DNA of 64,000 nucleotides from Leucobacter coleopterorum (GTDB lineage: Bacteria; Actinomycetota; Actinomycetes; Actinomycetales; Microbacteriaceae). Within the stretch, counting starts at the first letter, position 1, and the number at the start of each line of letters is the position of its first letter. Position numbers and translations under genes: made by a program. The stretch covers positions 372,001 through 436,000 of the forward strand of contig NZ_CP049933.1 of NCBI RefSeq assembly GCF_011382985.1. The letters run 5' to 3'. This document shows positions 45,042-54,001 of the stretch, piece by piece. The notes under the pieces were generated by a model, which saw only the letters and a program-made list of their open reading frames with translations, was not told the DNA's origin and searched no databases.

Positions 45042-46325
45042 CTACTGGCAGATCGCACCCTTCTCCAGCAGAGCTGTTTGATCTTCTGCCGACCAGGTCA
45101 TATCCGGTGCGATCCCAGCATTCGCCGAGAGTGCTGCAATCTCGAAGCCGAGTGCCTTCACAAACGCGGCTCCCGCCGACGAGTTGTTTAGCGCCACGAT
45201 CACGGTGTAGCCCGAATCTGGATCGTGGAAGGCTGTCGTTAGGGTGCCGGTTATGGCGCCAGCCCTACCGTAGAGTGGCCCCTGCTTTTCCATGCCGAAT
45301 GCCCACAGGCGTTCGTTGGGGTCGGGCGTTGCAGGCTCTTCGCCGGCCTTCACTTTTTCGGTGGGAATGGTTTCTTTCGTGACCGCAGACATCTTCTCGC
45401 CACCAAACGTGCCGTCGAAGAAATGAGTGTAGAAGGTCTTGAGATCCGAGACAGTGGTGACCGTGCCGCCCGCTCCAGCCAGCATCGAGGTTGAGACCTT
45501 GGGTACCTTCACAACGTCGGCGTCGCACACGGGCTTGCCACCACTGGAGGGGTAGGTGAGCCCGGTCATCGCGGAATCCGAGAGCGTGTCGTCATCTGGA
45601 TCAGGGAAATAGCTTGAGCCCATATCCGCCTTGTCGAACACGTGGTCGCTCAGCAACTGCTGCGTCTCTTCCCCGGTCTTCACGCGGAGCACACGTGAGA
45701 GCAGTACCGCGTTTGTGTCGGACTGACGGAAGGTCGGCTCAGCATCGGGTTTGGTCGGGGGTGTATCAACAAGACCCTGCGCGATGAGTTCCTGCTCTGG
45801 CCAAACGCGGGTCGGATTGTTCGTGAAGATGTCTGCAAAACCTGTTTTGAAGTCCGCAATACCAGAGGTCATCGTGCAGAGTTCGCCGTAGGTGACGCCA
45901 TCGATGCCGACCTGTCGGGTCAGATCCTTCGAGATCTCGCGATCGAGAGCCGGTTTTCCGGAGCCAGCCATGTCCATGAGCAGAGCACACATCACCGGTT
46001 GCGCGGCCTGGGCTGCGCGGATCGGACTGTTGCCGCCGATCTTGTTGCTGCCATATCCGCGAACATATTCGGTGCCGTCATTGCCCCAGACGCCAATGAT
46101 CGCCTCGGTTGACCCGCTCTGCTTCATTGCCGTTGCGATGGCATCGTCGATGCTTGAAGCGAGCGAACTATCGATCGTGTTGGCATCGACCGTAGGAGTG
46201 CTAGATCCGCTGCTAGTGCATGCGGAAAGACCGAGCGCCGCTACAGCGAGCACGCCAAGGGTCGCGAAGCGTGCGCGACGCGTGGACTTCGAAAACAACT
46301 CAACCGCCAATCTCTGCGGGGACAC
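45042..46325 (-). CDS. Beta-lactamase/penicillin-binding-like serine hydrolase lipoprotein, motifs degenerate
   Basis: 427 residues. N-terminal signal with lipobox ALGLSAC, then a Ser/Thr-rich linker; a lipoprotein on the outer face of the membrane. The fold resembles class C beta-lactamase/DD-peptidase-like proteins (YGELCTMTSGIADFKTGF, RLWAFGMEKQGPLYGRAGAITG). Where the SxxK motif is expected the sequence reads AAQPVMCALLM, and where YxN is expected it reads SDTN, so the active site seems lost. A non-catalytic binding or scaffolding role is possible. It stands alone, divergent from the heme oxygenase gene. GTG start. Confidence 0.75.
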   Translation of the reverse strand: MSPQRLAVELFSKSTRRARFATLGVLAVAALGLSACTSSGSSTPTVDANTIDSSLASSIDDAIATAMKQSGSTEAIIGVWGNDGTEYVRGYGSNKIGGNSPIRAAQAAQPVMCALLMDMAGSGKPALDREISKDLTRQVGIDGVTYGELCTMTSGIADFKTGFADIFTNNPTRVWPEQELIAQGLVDTPPTKPDAEPTFRQSDTNAVLLSRVLRVKTGEETQQLLSDHVFDKADMGSSYFPDPDDDTLSDSAMTGLTYPSSGGKPVCDADVVKVPKVSTSMLAGAGGTVTTVSDLKTFYTHFFDGTFGGEKMSAVTKETIPTEKVKAGEEPATPDPNERLWAFGMEKQGPLYGRAGAITGTLTTAFHDPDSGYTVIVALNNSSAGAAFVKALGFEIAALSANAGIAPDMTWSAEDQTALLEKGAICQ

Positions 46326-46377
46326 AGAACTGGCGAGAGTCTACTGTGTTCGGCTGTGAAAAAATGCCGGGGACGGG

Positions 46378-46396
46378 CTAAGTGAGGGGAACCTTA
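46378..46396. promoter_or_regulatory. DtxR-type iron box candidate upstream of heme oxygenase
   Basis: CTAAGTGAGGGGAACCTTA matches 13 of 19 positions of the DtxR/IdeR consensus (TTAGGTTAGGCTAACCTAA). It ends 13 bases before the GTG. Corynebacterial hmuO is known to be DtxR-regulated, which supports iron repression here. Confidence 0.55.
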
Positions 46397-46409
46397 CTAG
46401 ACTGAGCGG

Positions 46410-47417
46410 GTGAGTAGATTTTCGGAGACCGTGATTGCCGCAGTTACAGGGCATATGAACGGAGACCACCCAGAAGATAATCTCTTGATCGCGCGCGCTT
46501 TCGGGCGGCCCGGCGCAACGGCCAGTACGATGATTGGCCTGAACGAAGAGGCTGGTATCTGGCGTGTTACCGACGCCGACGGCGAGAAAGTTCTCGCTGT
46601 CGCGTGGCCGAGCGGACCGATTTCAGAGCGCCCCGAGATCCGTCGTGAGGTTGTGGTTCTCTACAAGACTGCCTGCGAACGACTCGGGGTCACGCCGCGC
46701 GAGGAACACAAAACGGCCGCTGAGCACCCGCACGGCACGGCACTTCCGCAGGACGTCTCTGCAGATGAGAGCAAAGCCTTCTCGAAGGTTATTCGTGAGA
46801 CCTCCTGGTCGGATCACTCCGACAGTGAGGGCGCAGGGTTCATGGACGACATCATCAAGGGTCGCGGCACGAAGCAAGACTACGTTGCCCTGGTCGCCCA
46901 GCACTTCTTTATGTACGAGGCCCTCGAGGCCGCGGCGGAGCAACTCGTCACTGACCCTGCCTTCGCAGAGTTTCACCCGGCGGCTCTCGTGCGCCTGGGT
47001 GCGGCGCAGGCCGACCTTGTGTACCTGATCGGTGATGACTGGCACGAGCGCATCGCGCCGACCCCAGCAACTGAGGCCTACGCAGCGCGCATTCGTGAGA
47101 TCGCGGCTGAGAAGTGGCTCCCCGGCATCGTGGCGCACCACTACACGCGCTACCTTGGTGACCTCTCGGGTGGCCAGATGATCGCAAAGCTTGTTGCGAG
47201 GCAGCACGATCTCACTGATGGTGGCATCGAGTTCTACAACTTTGCTGAGCTTGGCTCGATTCCTGAGTTCAAGAACACGTACCGCGCCGGGCTTGATCGT
47301 CTTGGGGCGAACATGGACGAGACCGAACGCGAGCGCTTTCTCGAAGAGGTGCGGATCGCCTACGGTTTTAATACCGCGGTGTTCGTTGACCTGAGCCGCC
47401 AGAAGGCTGCCGCCTAA
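46410..47417 (+). CDS. Heme oxygenase with N-terminal DUF2470 domain (fusion)
   Basis: 335 residues. Residues 1-85 resemble DUF2470 (GHMNGDHPEDNLLIARAF; WPSGPISERPEIRREVVVLY), the heme-utilisation domain seen at the C-terminus of HugZ/HutZ-like proteins. Residues about 115-330 are a canonical HmuO/HO-1 heme oxygenase: proximal His in SWSDHSDSEGAGFMDDI, distal helix RYLGDLSGGQMIAK, and VRIAYGFNTAVF. It opens heme to biliverdin, CO and Fe2+, releasing iron. The GTG start has almost no leader. Iron control through the box just upstream is inferred. The stop overlaps the convergent helicase stop. Confidence 0.9.
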   Translation: MSRFSETVIAAVTGHMNGDHPEDNLLIARAFGRPGATASTMIGLNEEAGIWRVTDADGEKVLAVAWPSGPISERPEIRREVVVLYKTACERLGVTPREEHKTAAEHPHGTALPQDVSADESKAFSKVIRETSWSDHSDSEGAGFMDDIIKGRGTKQDYVALVAQHFFMYEALEAAAEQLVTDPAFAEFHPAALVRLGAAQADLVYLIGDDWHERIAPTPATEAYAARIREIAAEKWLPGIVAHHYTRYLGDLSGGQMIAKLVARQHDLTDGGIEFYNFAELGSIPEFKNTYRAGLDRLGANMDETERERFLEEVRIAYGFNTAVFVDLSRQKAAA

Positions 47418-48691
47418 CCGACCCCGTTTTCGGTCATGAAGCGCACCACGTTCGGGTCAACGATCACGTCGCGCGGCTGCAGCGGACGCCTCAGGTAGAG
47501 CCCGTCGAGTGAACGCACGCGGCTGAGCGCCACGTACGTCTGCCCGGCGCTGAACGCGCGCGGGCCGAGGTCAATCACGGCGGCGTCGTAGGTGTGCCCC
47601 TGCGACTTGTGCACGGTGACGGCCCAGGCGAGCCGCAGCGGAAACTGCTCGAACTCGGCCACGACTTCCTTCTCAAGTTTTTTGGTCTCGGCGTCGTAGC
47701 GGTAGCGGTACCGCTCCCAGGTGGTCGGTTCGACCTCAAATTCCTCGTCGGATCCGGCAATCTCCACCCACACGGTCCCGTCGACGCGAGACACCGTGCC
47801 GATGGTGCCGTTCACCCAGCGGCCGTCGGAGTCGTTGCGCAGAAACATCACCTGGGCACCCGGCTTGAGTTCAAGTACCTCGTCGGCGGGGTAGGTGTTT
47901 TCTCGAAACTCGCCATTGATCTCGGCGACCGCCTTGAGCGGTGTGCCCTTGATTTCGGCGAGGCGCTCGGCGTTGATCTTGTTCACCACGGCGTTGGTTG
48001 TGGCGAGAGTGATCACGTCGCGGGGCGCGGCTCGGGATCCGGCAGCGTTGAGCTCCTCCGCCTGATCCGCCTCGACAACCCCATGGCGCACAGCACCAAG
48101 GATCTGCTTGAAGCGATCGTCACGCTGTCGGTGAACCTCTGTGAGCTCGATAGCCGCGATGGGAGCGCTCGACCACACCTTCGCGTCAAAGAACCAGAGC
48201 GAACGATAGGTGTCGTGAAAATAGGCCCGCTCGTGCGGGTCTCGGGGTGGTACCGGGGGCAGCTGGTACGGATCCCCGAACATGATGATCTGCGCGCCAC
48301 CAAACGGATCGTGTTTTTTGCCGCGGGCGATTCTGAGCGAGCGGTCAATCGCGTCCATAAGGTCAGCCGACACCATGGAGATCTCGTCGATAACCAGGGT
48401 ATCGATTGATGCAAGCATCTTCTTCAGTTCGGCGGGCTGATCCAGATCTTGGTCGGCGATGACCCCGGTTGGCAGCCGCAGCAGCGAGTGGATGGTCTGG
48501 CCGCCAACGTTGAGCGCCGCGACGCCGGTCGGCGCGCACACGGCGATGATCTTGCTGGTGTTCCAGGCGAGGTGGTTCAGGATCGTCGACTTGCCCGTGC
48601 CCGCGCGACCCGTCACAAAAATGTGCTCGCGGGTGTGTTCGATGCGTTCGTAAACGGCGAGCTGTTCAGGGCTGAGGTCGGGGCGTGCCAC
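47414..48691 (-). CDS. PIF1-like SF1B DNA helicase
   Basis: 425 residues. Walker A FVTGRAGTGKSTILNHL, motif Ia CAPTGVAALNVGGQTIH, Walker B TLVIDEISMV, motif III FGDPYQLPPV, and the C-terminal motif VTVHKSQGHTYDAAVIDLG with ALSRVRSLDGLYL. This is the compact bacterial PIF1/RecD2-like AAA helicase, a 5'-3' translocase that resolves DNA structures such as G-quadruplexes or R-loops. No extra nuclease domain. It stands between convergent heme oxygenase and the surface protein gene. Confidence 0.9.
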   Translation of the reverse strand: MARPDLSPEQLAVYERIEHTREHIFVTGRAGTGKSTILNHLAWNTSKIIAVCAPTGVAALNVGGQTIHSLLRLPTGVIADQDLDQPAELKKMLASIDTLVIDEISMVSADLMDAIDRSLRIARGKKHDPFGGAQIIMFGDPYQLPPVPPRDPHERAYFHDTYRSLWFFDAKVWSSAPIAAIELTEVHRQRDDRFKQILGAVRHGVVEADQAEELNAAGSRAAPRDVITLATTNAVVNKINAERLAEIKGTPLKAVAEINGEFRENTYPADEVLELKPGAQVMFLRNDSDGRWVNGTIGTVSRVDGTVWVEIAGSDEEFEVEPTTWERYRYRYDAETKKLEKEVVAEFEQFPLRLAWAVTVHKSQGHTYDAAVIDLGPRAFSAGQTYVALSRVRSLDGLYLRRPLQPRDVIVDPNVVRFMTENGVG

Positions 48692-48710
48692 TCGTCCAGC
48701 GTACTCTGAA

Positions 48711-48743
48711 GTGGGGGTGCGGGTTTGAAGCCCGCACCCCCAC
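48711..48743 (-). terminator. Terminator hairpin of the surface-protein gene
   Basis: Perfect 13-bp arms GTGGGGGTGCGGG/CCCGCACCCCCAC with a 7-base loop, 38 bases after the surface-protein stop (minus strand). Confidence 0.75.
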
Positions 48744-48780
48744 GAATCGCTAGCGGCGAGCGACTATGGCTCCCACCTGT

Positions 48781-50313
48781 TCAGGGAGTGCGGTAGTCGT
48801 TGGCAAGGCGGAAGATGAACGCGGCCATTGCCTCGCGTGACAGCTTGTCTTTCGGCCAGAACTCCTTGGTGCTGCCGACCTTGTTGCCGGTCGTCAGACC
48901 CTCGGCGTACATCCACGAGATCTCCTTGTAGAACGGCATCCCCTGCTTCATGTCTGCAAGTGGTGACGTTGCCGGGGCCGTAAAGTCTTTCGGGCTCTCG
49001 AGACGGTAGATAAACGCTGCCATCGCTTCGCGCGACAGTTCTTCCTTCGGGTGGAACTCAGGCTTGCCGCTCGACTGCCTGTATCCGGTTGAGAGTTTCT
49101 GCTCCCACATCCAAGCGATCTCTTTGTAGAACGTGTCCTTTGTGGTCACGTCCGCGAACGGTGACACCTTCGGTGCCCGGTAGCTCTTGTCGGCTTCCAT
49201 GCGGAAGATAAACGCTGCCATCGCTTCCCGCGACAGCTTATCTTGCGGCTTGTACAGCGGCTTGCCTGCTGGCTGACGCCAACCGGTCGAGTAGCCCGTG
49301 AAGTTCATCCAGTCGATCTCTTTGTAGAACTTGTGCGAGACCGGAGTGTCACCAAAGACCGGTGTCTTACGAGCCTCGTAGACAGGCTTGGGAGTCGGCG
49401 GCTCTACTATCTGGGGCTCCACGTGCGTGGTCGGTGTGTGCACGATGTCGTAGTAGACGTCGGGGTTCGCTGCATCGGGGGTGATGCGGTAGGTGAACTC
49501 TTCGTTAGTCAGTACCGTGATGGGGACGACGCGGGTGAAGAGCACGTTGCCCTCGGCGTCTTTAGCGACGAGGGTTCTCGTCGTCCCGTCTGGTGAAACG
49601 ACCCAGTCACCTCGCATCTTGGGGGTGTCGTCGAGGTTGTACATGGTGAAGGTGCCGTCGGTCTTGTAGTAGGCCCAGCCGACGAAGTTTGCGACGGCGG
49701 GGTCGGTCAGCGCGACCTCGTCACCGTTCTGGTTGACGGCGCCGGTGGTCTGCCACGGGGTCGAAGCGAGAACGGCGGAGGGAGACACGGTGCCGGGCTC
49801 GGTGTGCGTGGTGGGCGTGTGAATGATGTCGTAGTAGACGTCGGGGTTTGCAGCATCGGGGATGATCCGGTACGTGAACTCGGCGTCGGTGAGAACGGTG
49901 ATCGGCACAACACGGGTGAAGAGTACGTTGCCGTTGGCGTCTTTTGCGACGAGGGTGCGGCTCGCACCGTCGGCAGAGACCGTCCAGTCACCCTGCATCT
50001 TGGGGGTGTCGTCGAGGTTGTACATCTTGAAGGTGCCGTCGGTCTTGTAGTAGGCCCAGCCGACGAAGTTTGAGACAGCGGGATCGGTCAGCGCGACCTC
50101 GTCACCGTTCTGGTTGACGGCACCGGTGGTTTCCCACGGTGTGGCAGCGAGAGTGTCCGACGGCGTAGCGGCCACTTGCGTGGGCGCGCTAGAAAAAGTG
50201 GTGGGCGTGTCGACGGCAAGTGCGCCGGCGGCGGGCAGAGCGCAGAGGGCGGCGGCTGCGAGCGCCGAAGTGACCATCAACGATCCGAGCTTGTGTGATT
50301 TGCGAACGGGCAT
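48781..50313 (-). CDS. SLH-domain surface protein with two DUF4822-like repeats
   Basis: 510 residues from ATG 50313 (MPVRKSHKLGS). Signal peptide with Ala-rich core and probable cleavage after AGALA (about residue 33). Two tandem domains follow, 127 residues apart and nearly identical (TPWETTGAVNQNGDEVALTD / TPWQTTGAVNQNGDEVALTD; FVGWAYYKTDGTF; PDVYYDI), resembling DUF4822. The C-terminal 190 residues hold three SLH modules (FYKEIDWM, FYKEIAWM, FYKEISWM; LSREAMAAFIFR). SLH modules bind pyruvylated cell-wall polymers, so it is displayed on the surface. The N-terminal domain's ligand is unknown. Confidence 0.88.
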   Translation of the reverse strand: MPVRKSHKLGSLMVTSALAAAALCALPAAGALAVDTPTTFSSAPTQVAATPSDTLAATPWETTGAVNQNGDEVALTDPAVSNFVGWAYYKTDGTFKMYNLDDTPKMQGDWTVSADGASRTLVAKDANGNVLFTRVVPITVLTDAEFTYRIIPDAANPDVYYDIIHTPTTHTEPGTVSPSAVLASTPWQTTGAVNQNGDEVALTDPAVANFVGWAYYKTDGTFTMYNLDDTPKMRGDWVVSPDGTTRTLVAKDAEGNVLFTRVVPITVLTNEEFTYRITPDAANPDVYYDIVHTPTTHVEPQIVEPPTPKPVYEARKTPVFGDTPVSHKFYKEIDWMNFTGYSTGWRQPAGKPLYKPQDKLSREAMAAFIFRMEADKSYRAPKVSPFADVTTKDTFYKEIAWMWEQKLSTGYRQSSGKPEFHPKEELSREAMAAFIYRLESPKDFTAPATSPLADMKQGMPFYKEISWMYAEGLTTGNKVGSTKEFWPKDKLSREAMAAFIFRLANDYRTP

Positions 50314-50504
50314 ACGTGCGAGTTCCTGTCTAGTCGGGGGTGTACATCTCGCCTCGAACTCGGTGTGCTGAGGCGATGACAACCACGCTACGGACGCGCA
50401 AAATAACTCACATCAATCATTCGGTTGAACCTGCTGAGCTGCGTCTTTGCCAGGCAAGACGCTCTTGAGGCGACGCTGTATCTCTGCGTGACCGCCGCGA
50501 CACG

Positions 50505-50570
50505 CCCCTCGAGAGCTCACTTTTGCATGTTCTGTTGCGAAAAATCATGTAAAAATGCACTCTCGAGGGG
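50505..50570. repeat. Palindromic repeat, copy 3 (imperfect)
   Basis: 25-bp arms CCCCTCGAGAGCTCACTTTT... and ...AAAAATGCACTCTCGAGGGG with a few mismatches, loop about 16 bases. Same core as copies 1 and 2, with extra CCCCTC ends. Located between the response-regulator stop and the surface-protein start (both minus strand). The rest of the 50383-50604 gap shows nothing else recognisable. Confidence 0.75.
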
Positions 50571-50604
50571 CTAAAAGGGCGGGACCCGGGCAGCCCACCA
50601 GCCC

Positions 50605-51231
50605 TCAAATCCGAATCAACCCCTGCTTCACCGCCGCGGCCACGGCGGCCTGCCTGTTCTCGGTTCCCAGTTTGGTTGAGGCGTGGTGCAGATGGGTCTT
50701 TACTGTTGCCTCACTCACCACCAACTTGCGCGCGAGTTCGCGGTTCGAGAGGCCCTTCGCCGCGAGCGTCAGCACCTCAAGTTCTCGGCTTGTGAGCGTC
50801 TCCAACGGACGGTCTCCGCGCTGCCGTAGTCGCTCCGCAATGGCGCCCGGCATCGCTTCGCTGCCGAGCACCGCAGAACGAATCGCCTGGAAGAGGTCGG
50901 CTGGTCGGCTGTCTTTCACCAGGTACCCGGCTGCTCCTGCCTCTACCGCGCGCACAATATCCGCGTCCGAATCGTACGCGGTGAATATGAGCACCTTGAC
51001 GGATTCATGGGTGCGCCGAATTGCAGAGGTCACCTCGATTCCACCGGGTTTATCGGGCCCTAGATCGAGGTCCACGAGTGCTACATCGACGGGCAGCGCA
51101 GCAAGTCGCGCCGAGACCTCTTCCAGCGACCCTGCCTCGGCAACCACCTCGAAGTCGGGCTGGGTGTCGAGCAGAGTTCGCACCCCGTGTCGAAGCACCG
51201 GGTGATCGTCAACGAGCAGTATTTTGACCAT
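50605..51231 (-). CDS. NarL/LuxR-family response regulator
   Basis: 208 residues. Receiver domain with phosphoacceptor Asp in VALVDLDLG, Thr in VLIFTAYDSD and Lys in AGYLVKDSRP. LuxR HTH at the C-terminus: LTSRELEVLTLAAKGLSNRELARKL then SEATVKTHLHHASTKLG. It pairs with the histidine kinase three bases upstream. Target genes unknown; the surface-protein gene lies just downstream. Confidence 0.93.
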   Translation of the reverse strand: MVKILLVDDHPVLRHGVRTLLDTQPDFEVVAEAGSLEEVSARLAALPVDVALVDLDLGPDKPGGIEVTSAIRRTHESVKVLIFTAYDSDADIVRAVEAGAAGYLVKDSRPADLFQAIRSAVLGSEAMPGAIAERLRQRGDRPLETLTSRELEVLTLAAKGLSNRELARKLVVSEATVKTHLHHASTKLGTENRQAAVAAAVKQGLIRI

Positions 51232-51234
51232 GGC

Positions 51235-52441
51235 TTACTCCTCTGCAACTCCCGTGAGCGGCACAATAGCGGCAACAACGGTGCCATGCCCCGGTTGGGA
51301 TTCAACTGATAGCTCGCCGCCGAGGGTGCTGGCCCGCCAGCGCATAGCCCGGATCCCGAACCCACCAGCACCCTCTGCAACGGCTGAACTCTCGGAATCA
51401 AACCCAATCCCGTTGTCAGCGATATCTACCCCGATGGCATCGGGAAAGTAGTTTAGCGTCACACGCACAGTGGAGGCACCAGCGTGTTTCGAGATGTTGA
51501 TCAGCGCCTCCCGGGTGATGCGCTGCAGGGCGTGACCGACGGCCGCGGTCACGGGTTGCGGTGATCCTGACACCGCAAACGTAGCGCCCGCCGCCTCGGC
51601 CTGCACCCGCAGTGTCTGGCTGAGCGAGACCGCGGCGTCGCGTGGTAGTTCAAGGCCGTGCAGCAGCTGTCGCGTCTCAACGAGCGCGTCGCGCAGCGCC
51701 TCGCGGGCCTCGGCGACGGCGCTGGAAGGACGCCCCTCGCTGAGCTCGTCTGATTCGAGCAGGATCAGCGCACCCGCGGTCCGCTGCACCACCGTGTCGT
51801 GAAGCTCGCTCGCGACGCGGCCCCGCTCGGCGAGAGCCCCGGCCTCACGCTCCGACTGCGCGAGTTGCGAGCGCGTCTCGACCAGCTCTGAAATGAGGCA
51901 CTGCTGTGAGGCGAGCGCGCGGTCAAGGCTCGAGTAGGCGTAGGCGAGCACAAGGCCCCAAAGAAGGGGCCGAGAACGAGACCCAGATCCTGACCCGCGA
52001 CATGAAAAACAGGCCGAGGCTGACCGCCACGACGACCGCAAACGAGAGAATAGCGGCAACCCGTCCGCTGAGCACGCGGTGCACGGCAAAGAATAGTGCG
52101 AAGGCGCACCAGCCAAATGAGGGAGCCAGCACCACGAGCGGCAGCCAGAACGCGGTCGCGAGCAGCAGGCCGAGGCCCTGGCGGGATCGCACAGAGGTGA
52201 GGCGGGGGCTCGCGGTGGGTTGGGGCTGCTGACGCCCGAGTACACCGACCGCGTAGCTGACTCCGGCACAAATGGCGAGGGCGAGGATCAGCGGACCGTT
52301 GCCGGTGAGCGGGTGATAAATGAAGTACCGAACGCCGCAAACGAGCAGCAGTACGCCGAAACCAATGTCGACCGCAAGATCCATCGCCCGCAGTAGGTCA
52401 CGCCGCCTTGGCATATCGAGAGCGTCTGTGGTTCGTGTCAC
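51235..52441 (-). CDS. Membrane sensor histidine kinase, NarL-partner type (apparent frameshift near 51966)
   Basis: About 402 residues when repaired. Several N-terminal membrane helices (from DIGFGVLLLVCGVRYF on), then a HisKA_3 dimerisation domain with the phospho-His in VASELHDTVVQRTAGALI, and an HATPase domain (ITREALINISKHAGASTVRV, VDIADNGIGFDSES, GGFGIRAMRWRAS). The halves join as SFSAPLLWGLVLAYAYSSL if one base is added to the G run 51966-51969. It phosphorylates the adjacent LuxR regulator; the signal is unknown. Confidence 0.87.
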
Positions 52442-52508
52442 GCGATGGTCCTTAAGTCGAGCGGTAGCTCCTTACTCGACGGCCTTGAGGCTACTACACA
52501 CAAATGAT

Positions 52509-53815
52509 CTACGCGTCAGGGTTCCACGGTGGCAGCAGCACCTGCGTTGAGTTTTGCTCATTTATGGTGATGTAGCCTCCCTCGACACTCACTCCAAAGT
52601 GGTCGCCCGAGGCTGACCATTCGAACACGAGATCGCCGTTGAGATCGTAGACAAAAACTTTGGGAATCTCATACCCTCCGGGGTAGAGAAACATGGTGCC
52701 GTTTTTGCTCACCCCTTGCATGTCTGTACGCACATCTGAGGCCTGGTTGTAAGACGGGGGAGGATCGCTCGCGCGCTGTGAGCCGTCATAGAGCTCCGAT
52801 TTTTTGTCGAGTTTGCCGTTCTGTGTATAAATTTCTGGCGATTCGCCCTGACGGAAAAACATCGCGGGAGTGCCCGAAGCATCGATAGCGAATACTCCCT
52901 CGCCCTTGATGTGATCGGCGGTAGAAAAGGTCACCCCAGCTTTTGGCGAGGGAGTTATACCAACGAATCCGGTGTGGTAATTCGGATCCTCGAATCGGTG
53001 TGTTTCGTTGCCTTCCAAGTCGTAGAAGACCTTGTCGTAGCCCCACCTTTCTCTTGACGCTCGAGCAGAGAGAAACCGTCGTTTGTCCAAGAAGGCCCAC
53101 CGTCCTTGTAATCTATTGAGACAGTGTCGTCACTTGATCGTCCGTCAATGACGGTGAAGTCGCCCTTGCTATTCGAGTCGCTCATGCCGAGGTGTCCATC
53201 CTGGAGCACAACGACCGAGGTCGCGCCCCTTTTGCTCAAACTTCTCGTCCAGAGGATACGGTCCGCGCCCACTCCGATTACGCGTTCATCGTCCGCGAGA
53301 AAAACTGAAACACCATCAACCTCCGTGAGTTGTTTCAAGCGGAAGAGGCGGTCATCTGTAAGAGGTAACTCGCTCTTTAGCTCACCTGTGCTTGCGTCGG
53401 CGAGGTGCCATGTAGTGTCTTCTTTTAACGTAAATGTCTTTACGAGCACGGAGTCACCATAAACTGCGTCCTCGCCGCAATCCATGTCTGTGAGTTCCCA
53501 AACGATTCCGGCTCCGGTCGAGGGCACGAGCGAATGAGCTTGCACGCGACTTCTAAAACCGGGACCCCTGACCGCCTCGACAATTAAGTGGTCCTTGGTG
53601 ATGCCGCACACCTGGTTAGTTGTGGAGTAAACGGCGTCGACCCCCTCAGCGTAGGCCTCGCTAAACCAACGCCCCGAATCGCCTATGGGCTTCAGGTTCT
53701 TACTTGTAATAGCCGATACTTCATCTGTTTCGCTTACAGCCGTGCAACCGGTAAGGGCGACACTCACTACGGTGAGGGTTGCAATGCAGGCGGATAACGT
53801 CCTTGCGAGGGTCAA
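52509..53815 (-). CDS. Putative secreted lipoprotein, beta-propeller-like (apparent frameshift near 53041)
   Basis: About 435 residues when repaired. Signal peptide with lipobox VALTGCTAV. Repeated short blades with Asp/Gly-rich turns (e.g. DRILWTRSLSKRG, GNETHRFEDPNYHTGFVG, NGDLVFEWSASGDHFGVS) suggest a PQQ/WD-like beta-propeller. No catalytic motif recognised. Frames join as LLERQEKGGGYDKVFYDLEG if one base is added to the C run 53041-53044. It lies alone between the kinase gene and the PucR gene; codon and base use look less GC-rich than in the neighbours. Function unknown. Confidence 0.65.
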
Positions 53816-54001
53816 GATTTAGCTCTCCATAATCTGGCGGCGCGCCACTATCGGCACCGCCCGAACGCGTATTCAACGCGATACCGAGGATAGCGAATGG
53901 ATTTCCCGTGGCGAAGCTTTGGTGATGCCGTCAACAGTATCCCGGTACTGTGGAGATGACTATCGGCGAGCGCTCGATTCGAAGTTGGGAGTGCAAACAG
54001 C

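Noticed and set aside
3358..53044. Twelve frameshifted genes as true pseudogenes or phase-variable genes
   Set aside because: The runs involved are short (2-6 bases), all errors go in the same direction, and the rest of each protein is fully conserved; only the Fic gene shows real loss.
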